This document shows, piece by piece, positions 58,320-64,000 of a stretch of DNA of 64,000 bases. This DNA comes from Liolophura sinensis (lineage: Eukaryota > Mollusca > Polyplacophora > Chitonida > Chitonidae), in assembly GCF_032854445.1 (NCBI RefSeq), contig NC_088300.1, positions 64,702,984 to 64,766,983 of the forward strand, written 5' to 3'. Numbering within the stretch: the stretch's first letter is position 1; each line of letters begins with the position of its first letter. Below the pieces are notes generated by a model that was given only the letters and a program-made list of their open reading frames with translations, searched no databases and was not told the origin of the DNA. Made by a program: the position numbers and the translations under genes.

Positions 58320-58990
58320 TGCTGAAACTAACATTTTCCCAGTTGAATGGTAGGCCTACTTTCCAAATTAAAATTTTCCCTATAGGATATAACCCTATCT
58401 TCCAAGCTAACATTTCCCCAGTAGGATATCACTCTACCTTCCAAACTAACACTTTCCCAGTAGAATATCACCCTACCTTCCAAACTATCATTTCCCCAGT
58501 AGGATATCACCCTACCTTCCAAACTATCATTTCCCCAATAGGGTATCACCCTACCTTCTAAACTAACATTTTACCTATAGGATATCACCCTACCTTCCGG
58601 CCTAGATTTCCCCAGTAGGATATCACTCTACCTTCCAAACTAACATTGTCCCAGTAGGATATCACCCTACCTTCCAAACTAACATTTTACCAATAGGATA
58701 TCACCTTACCTTCCAAACTAACATTTCCCCAGTAGGGTATCACCCTACCTTCTAAACTAACATTTTACCAATAGGATATCACCTTACCTTCCAAACTAAC
58801 ATTTCCCCAGTAGGATATCACCATACCTTCAAAACTAACATTTCCCCAGTAGGATATCACCACACCTTCCAGACTAACATTTCCCCAGTAGGATATCACT
58901 CTACCTTCCAAACTAACATTTTACCAGTAGAATATCACCATACCTTCCAAACTAACATTTCCCCTGCAGGATATCACCCAACCATCCAAA
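58320..58990 (+). repeat. 39-bp minisatellite
   Basis: About 17 copies of a 39-bp unit (CATTTCCCCAGTAGGATATC, then ACCCTACCTTCCAAACTAA). As 39 bp is 13 codons, open frames arise on both strands at its 5' end and are not considered genes. Confidence 0.95.
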
Positions 58991-59255
58991 CAAACATCAA
59001 AACACCTTTCTTAAACCATGAATTCTCAGAATCATGGGAAATATGAGCAAATTTAATATGGACATCAGTGGGAGAAAAATAACCACCAATGAATTTTTTC
59101 TAATCACAGCTTGAAAAACAAAAAGAGTTCAAAGTAAGATTGGTTGTGTAAATGTCACTACTTATAAGTGCTGACAATATATCGTCAGTTAACTTCTTTT
59201 TTTTTTTCCACAGAATTTAATTCACGCCTTTTCAGTATCATGTTAGTTAAACAGC

Positions 59256-59404
59256 CCGCCCCTTTACGCCATACTCAAGAATATTTCACCTATACAACAG
59301 TGGCCATGAGGAAATTATGGTGGGAGGAAATCGAGCAGAGACCAGGGGAAAGCCACGACCATCCGCAGGTAGCTGACAGACCTTTCCACATACGGCACAC
59401 AAGA
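59256..59404 (-). repeat. SINE copy, 3' part
   Basis: Minus-strand copy, plus strand TTTACGCCATACTCAAGAAT...ACCATCCGCAGGTAGCTGAC. The flanking 59.4-60.0 kb holds nothing else I can support. Confidence 0.8.
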
Positions 59405-60059
59405 TAAAAATAATTACTTGAAATATTATCAGATGTGTTGCCTGTATTTATTGAGCCCTAGCCACACAGACGGTAGACTAGGTCATTTATTAACAAATAG
59501 ATCTAGCCTACATATATGCGCTTATACAACTATATACACATAAAAATAAATAAATAAATGAAAAATATTCTACACAGGCCAATTACAGGCCTATGTTTGA
59601 AGTAAATAATAAGGTCTTCATTGTTTGGCATTGGACATGTTTATTTTCATCTTGTACATCGATTTCCCCTATTATATTAAGTTCATGTTTGCGTTATTAT
59701 TTTTACTCCGTTATATTTATTATTTCTGTATTGTTCGTATTTTGACATCTAAACTATGAAAAACATTTCCACAAAACCATGTGTGATACGAGATTCCTTG
59801 ATGACGTCATCAACACCAGCAGTTGGCCTCTGCCATACATTTGGACGAGTTCACTTTCTGCGTAATTTGATTGGTTCGTTAATCACGGTCAAAGAAAGGG
59901 AATTCCCAGTGATATGTTGTCTACCGTACATTAATATTACGGAGTAAGGACACACTTAAGTTATGTTGACCAACAGTATCACACGGATTTAGTTACAACG
60001 AGGAGTATAAGCATACGATGCCAGAAATGTGACAAAAGTTAATATTAACAGGGCGACAA

Positions 60060-60768
60060 ATGAACCAATAAAAACCCCTCTTTCATAGGCCCGTCGGTCT
60101 TCATATGCTGATAGTGCGCTTCCAAATAGGGGCATACCCGTCATTGACTCACACAGGACGTTCGCTCGCCGGAACTTCGTCTGTAAACTAAAGTGAACAA
60201 GTTAATTTTCGAATTGACGTAAGTAAGTAGGAAACTTTCACATATAACGAAGTGTGTCGGGCGTACTGGTTCCGATTGAAAAGTGCTGATCGAATCGCAG
60301 GCTCGCTGTTATCGCTGCTGGCAAGGCGAGAACTACGGAATGCGTAGAGCAGTCCCAAACAGTGTGACCTAGATTTAGTGTGAAGATTTGGCCGGGACAG
60401 ATGGACTTGTAGCGGGCTACCTCTTATATCCGTGGACTTACATCTTTACCCTTGAGACCTTTCTGTGTTAGATCGGGCTGTCAAAACTGTGGAAAGTCCG
60501 TCGGATGTGTTGCCGGGATACAAGACTGTGATGACAGAGTAGTTATTCTTTGTGCCTTGAGTGCGACTTAAAAAAGATCAAATTCTTGAAGGAAACTCGA
60601 TCTGGATTTTCACCCAGCGCGCCTGTATGAGTTATCACAACTGCTGCAAACGGCCGGCTTCAGAACTTTAGTGGCTTTTTCCCGGCATGGTGAACTAGCC
60701 CACATATTTTATGTTTTAATAGTTGACATTTTCCTTTGGGAGGGTTTTATAAGAAAAGAACCGTCAAT
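60060..60768 (+). promoter_or_regulatory. Kindlin promoter and 5' UTR
   Basis: From about 60.1 kb the sequence becomes richer in CpG than the surrounding introns (CGCTCGCCGGAACTTCGTC, GTCGGGCGTACTGG) and then runs without a splice signal that I trust into the start codon at 60769. The transcription start is not marked by a clear TATA box, so its position is inferred. Confidence 0.5.
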
Positions 60769-60910
60769 ATGATGGTGGCAGATCTTGGCCCGATAGATGG
60801 GTCCTGGGAACTTAATATTACTGTGACAGATTTGCAAGTGGAGAGAACTTTACGGGTGACAGGCGATCTGCACATTGGCGGAGTTATGCTCCAGCTGGTC
60901 GAGGCATTGG
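60769..60910 (+). CDS. FERMT: Kindlin (FERMT family), first coding exon, 3'-partial
   Basis: Kindlins are FERM-domain adaptors that bind integrin beta tails at focal adhesions and, with talin, activate integrins. The exon encodes the N-terminal F0 domain start: [20 protein letters not shown] then [16 protein letters not shown]. This matches the start of all kindlins (WEL.V.VTDL...LRVTG..HIGGVML.LVE). The start is the first of two adjacent ATGs at 60769 and 60772, the only ones in frame after a run of non-coding sequence. The exon ends at the donor G|GTGAGT after 142 nt. One gene is expected in most invertebrates, so I do not choose between FERMT1, 2 and 3. The rest of the gene lies beyond the window. 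Confidence 0.92.
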
Positions 60911-63900
60911 GTGAGTAATTTTAACAAATTACACCCCATACGTTAAATATTGACATAATAATTGTTTAAATCATGTACAAAAAGTACACATATGGCATAT
61001 CAGTTGCGTGGCAGTTCAAAGTTTAACTTAGGTTAATTCTGTGTTGTGAGTGACAGCTATTTTATACTACAACTTACCACACAATGACATCTGAATTTTG
61101 CTTAGTATCCACACCTGACAATAATATTAGAATATTTTATTGCTATAATGTATTGTAAATCACAGGAGCTCATAGTATTTGTCATAGCAAACGTATGCTT
61201 GGTTAATGCTGTGCAACACTGGTCTTTTGAAATATTAGTTGAATCACACATAATTTTTAATTTAAGTTGGTGCCCATGAGACAGTGTTGCCTGTAACAAT
61301 ATATCCATTTTATTGGCCTGTCATCAATCACTGGGGAATTGCAAAATTTTGAAATATGTATTGTTTTGTATCATTTCTTTTACTTCTGAGGCATAAAATG
61401 TGTACATGTATGTGCATGTTCTAGGGATCTATTCTAGGTCACCCCAACTTCTGATTCTTTTGCCCAACCATTTACCTGCTTAACAAGTTTTACATGTTTC
61501 GTTGTTGTTCTATCATGATTTGGTTTATTCTGATTATCCAGTTTTGTTTGTTTGCGGTGTTCCATATGTGCAGCACTACCCAGTAGATATGAAAAAACCT
61601 ATGTGTTACTTTAGGTCGTGCAGTGATATGCAGTGCTTTTGTCATGCAGACAGTCTCCATTAATGATGAACTTTTTCCGTTTGAGGTTCATTTCAGCTTT
61701 ATATTAAACATTTTAAACGTAGCCACCCACATTGATGTACATTTATAATTATCTTTTTACCAAAGCGTACACACATGTATATATGTCTCATTGTTCCTAA
61801 ACACCTCACTGCACTGCTTTACACTGGTTGGACGTTTTATGGGTAACCATCCAACCTCAGTTTTGTTTGGCTCACATAGTCTGAATGTGAATCTTAGAGG
61901 AGCACCTCTCCCAATCCTGACATATTATCATTCCTGTGATTATTACTGATATCTACAATTGATGTGAATTTTAATTATTATGATTATTTTTTTTTGTTAG
62001 CAGAATTTGTAAATTAAAAAAAAAAAATTCTTTTCATGGAAAATCATTAATTAGCCTACTGTATTGAACTGAAATTTCTGTAATCTGATATAAATTGAAT
62101 GCTAGTGACAGTTTAGCCTCAGTGGATAATTTGATTGTTGTATTTAATTTGAACCTCTAAAGTCTTCTCTAACAGGCCTGGGGTGTCCTTGAGAACGGTG
62201 GGGGCTGTGTTCTGTGTGCTCAAGAGATGGGAGGGTTAGGACTGGGATGTAAATGTGATGGAATGTTTGGCTTATTTGTCAAACAACTCTGACCTCATGT
62301 ACAGTTTTCTCTTAGGTGTTAAAACCTTTGTTTGGACTTTGATAGGGCTCAAACACCAACTGGTCAGTTTGTTTACACAGAGGGTATACCTGTGACTGTG
62401 CCCCTGAATTAAGTAGTGGGAGATTTGTGAGCCTCTGTCAAGGTTCTGGTAGTACAGCATACTTGTGTACACATACTGGTGGGCTATAAACTATAACAAC
62501 AATCCAGGCCATGGGACTGAGTGTTTAGGGCCTGTATACCTGAGCGGTATAAAAGTGGTGTCGGTCAGCTGTCAGGGTTATGTTCATCTAGGGGCTGTGT
62601 TCAGACAGCATGAAACTACATAATTGACATCAATGGCTCTATGTGAGTTCCCAAGATGAAAGGAGGCGCTCAACACATTTATAATAATGTAATTGGATTG
62701 TTAGAGGAGAACAACTCGATTTAATATTATTAACATCATGTATAGATGGGTGTTACAGGGGTGGAAGGAAAGATTCTGTGTGAATTTAAAGCTGTATAAA
62801 TATATACGCCACGGATGATGCTACAAGCCTATGCTGACTTGTGTACAGGATACATATGTAGATGAACAATACATGTACATTCATGTCCCTGTGTGCTGTA
62901 TCAAATGAAAAATGCCTTGAAGTGTTTGAAAAACTGAAAATATATGTGAGCTTGTTTCTGTACAAACAATTTATGGTGTATAGATATGTAATAGATGTCA
63001 TTCTTTTGTTAATTGTTCAGATAATTATACTTTAATATGTATTTGATTGATCTTGTATTAAATTTGGCACATTTTTGAAAAATAACGATTTCAGCAGATG
63101 TGTTACCTCAACGTAATGAAGTTCTATTCTTTCTTTTGGAAAAGTAAATACCCTTTACATAGCCTCTTTAATCCAACTACTGGGTGCACTACAATAACAG
63201 ATGTGTAAGTTAATGTTAATTCTCCCAGATGTAACCTAAAATCCTAGAAGTGAACAACAGGACTTGGACAGTAATCCTGTCAGGAGCGGCAGGCGGGGCT
63301 TAGGCAGCTTCCTAACTAACTTATCTGGAGGAAGCAGATCTGCCCAGCTGGTCTGAACTGCTGACAATCACAGCACTACAGTAGGCCGTGGAAATGTGTG
63401 ATTTATCCAGCCTGAACACCGCATGCATCTTGCCCCTGTCATCTGCTCAAGTGCACTTATGTAACATTGCATATATCATGCGCATGTGTGCTTTCTTGAC
63501 CATGCATGCATTGTCCTTTTGATTTCCTGTTGTGTGTGTTACTGAAAGTCCAAATGCTGCCAGCATATGTTAGTTACTTGAGTGACTACCCTAATTCCTC
63601 AACCTTTTCGCAAATGAAAGAGCAAAGCTCAGTGCAATTTATGCATATTTTTTAATTTATGTAGAAGATATAAACTTTTCTGCTAGAAAGTCATTGGAGG
63701 TTGTATAATACTTGTATTGGAGATCACTTTTATGTTATCGCCAATTTTGAGTAGCAATGACAATGTGCAATTTTGGTTCCAGTGCCATTATATTTTCAGT
63801 TCCCTTAGCTCTTGTGTTTTGGAATGTGCCCGGAACCATGAGTAATAAGTATGACCGCTGGGTGTGGTACACGGCATGAACTAGTCACATCTTGAAGCTA

Positions 63901-64000
63901 TGCCAGTGTTTCCGTCAACATTATCAACACCATGGTTGAAAACCATGTATAGCTTTTGTGCATGTAGGTGCATGGTGGTGTACATGTATGTTTGTCTTTT
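60911..64000 (+). other. Kindlin intron 1 (partial)
   Basis: Long first intron with no further exon that I can recognise, a family E repeat at 63595-63680 and AT-rich unique sequence otherwise. Confidence 0.7.

Noticed and set aside
58307-58561. Frames of 13-residue repeats on both strands
   Set aside because: By-product of the 39-bp minisatellite.

Overview
The window is a piece of an animal nuclear genome. Genes are cut into short exons by GT-AG introns, there is no bacterial operon structure, and a tRNA-derived SINE family is scattered through introns and spacers. Protein similarity and the SINE tail (conserved core, then AATCAAATAAATAAATAA) suggest a marine lophotrochozoan, most likely a mollusc. 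The species cannot be fixed from the sequence alone.

Layout. 0-20.3 kb: the C-terminal two thirds of THADA (+), 24 coding exons, 5' end outside the window. 20.6-27.1 kb: a spacer with remnants of DNA transposons (Tc1-like, PIF/Harbinger), SINE copies, a Z-DNA-prone tract and two orphan minus-strand exons. 27.2-30.4 kb: a small three-exon gene (+) for a 180-residue protein that I do not recognise, with a CRE-containing promoter. 31.5-39.7 kb: COA8/APOPT1 (-), four coding exons; its 5.8-kb first intron holds a young LTR retrotransposon (34367-39473). 39.98-56.1 kb: TTC8/BBS8 (+), complete, 11 exons, head to head with COA8 across 242 bp. 56.2-59.4 kb: minisatellites and SINEs. 60.1-64.0 kb: promoter, 5' UTR, first coding exon and start of intron 1 of a kindlin (FERMT) gene (+).

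The host genes do unrelated jobs: tRNA modification (THADA), cytochrome c oxidase assembly (COA8), the BBSome (TTC8) and integrin activation (kindlin). The functional link visible here is the shared promoter of COA8 and TTC8.

The most interesting object is the LTR element. It has near-identical TG...CA LTRs (3 substitutions and one 23-bp duplication), a CAGA target duplication, a tRNA-Lys-type primer binding site and an intact PNMA-like Gag with a zinc knuckle. It has lost protease, reverse transcriptase, RNase H and the integrase core. At the end of gag is a canonical -1 slippery heptamer, TTTAAAC, followed after 7 nt by a perfect 9-bp stem whose loop holds the gag stop. The -1 frame runs straight into the remaining integrase C-terminal domain, so the element could still make a Gag-integrase-tail fusion. 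A third intact ORF with a coiled coil and its own splice acceptor sits in the env position.
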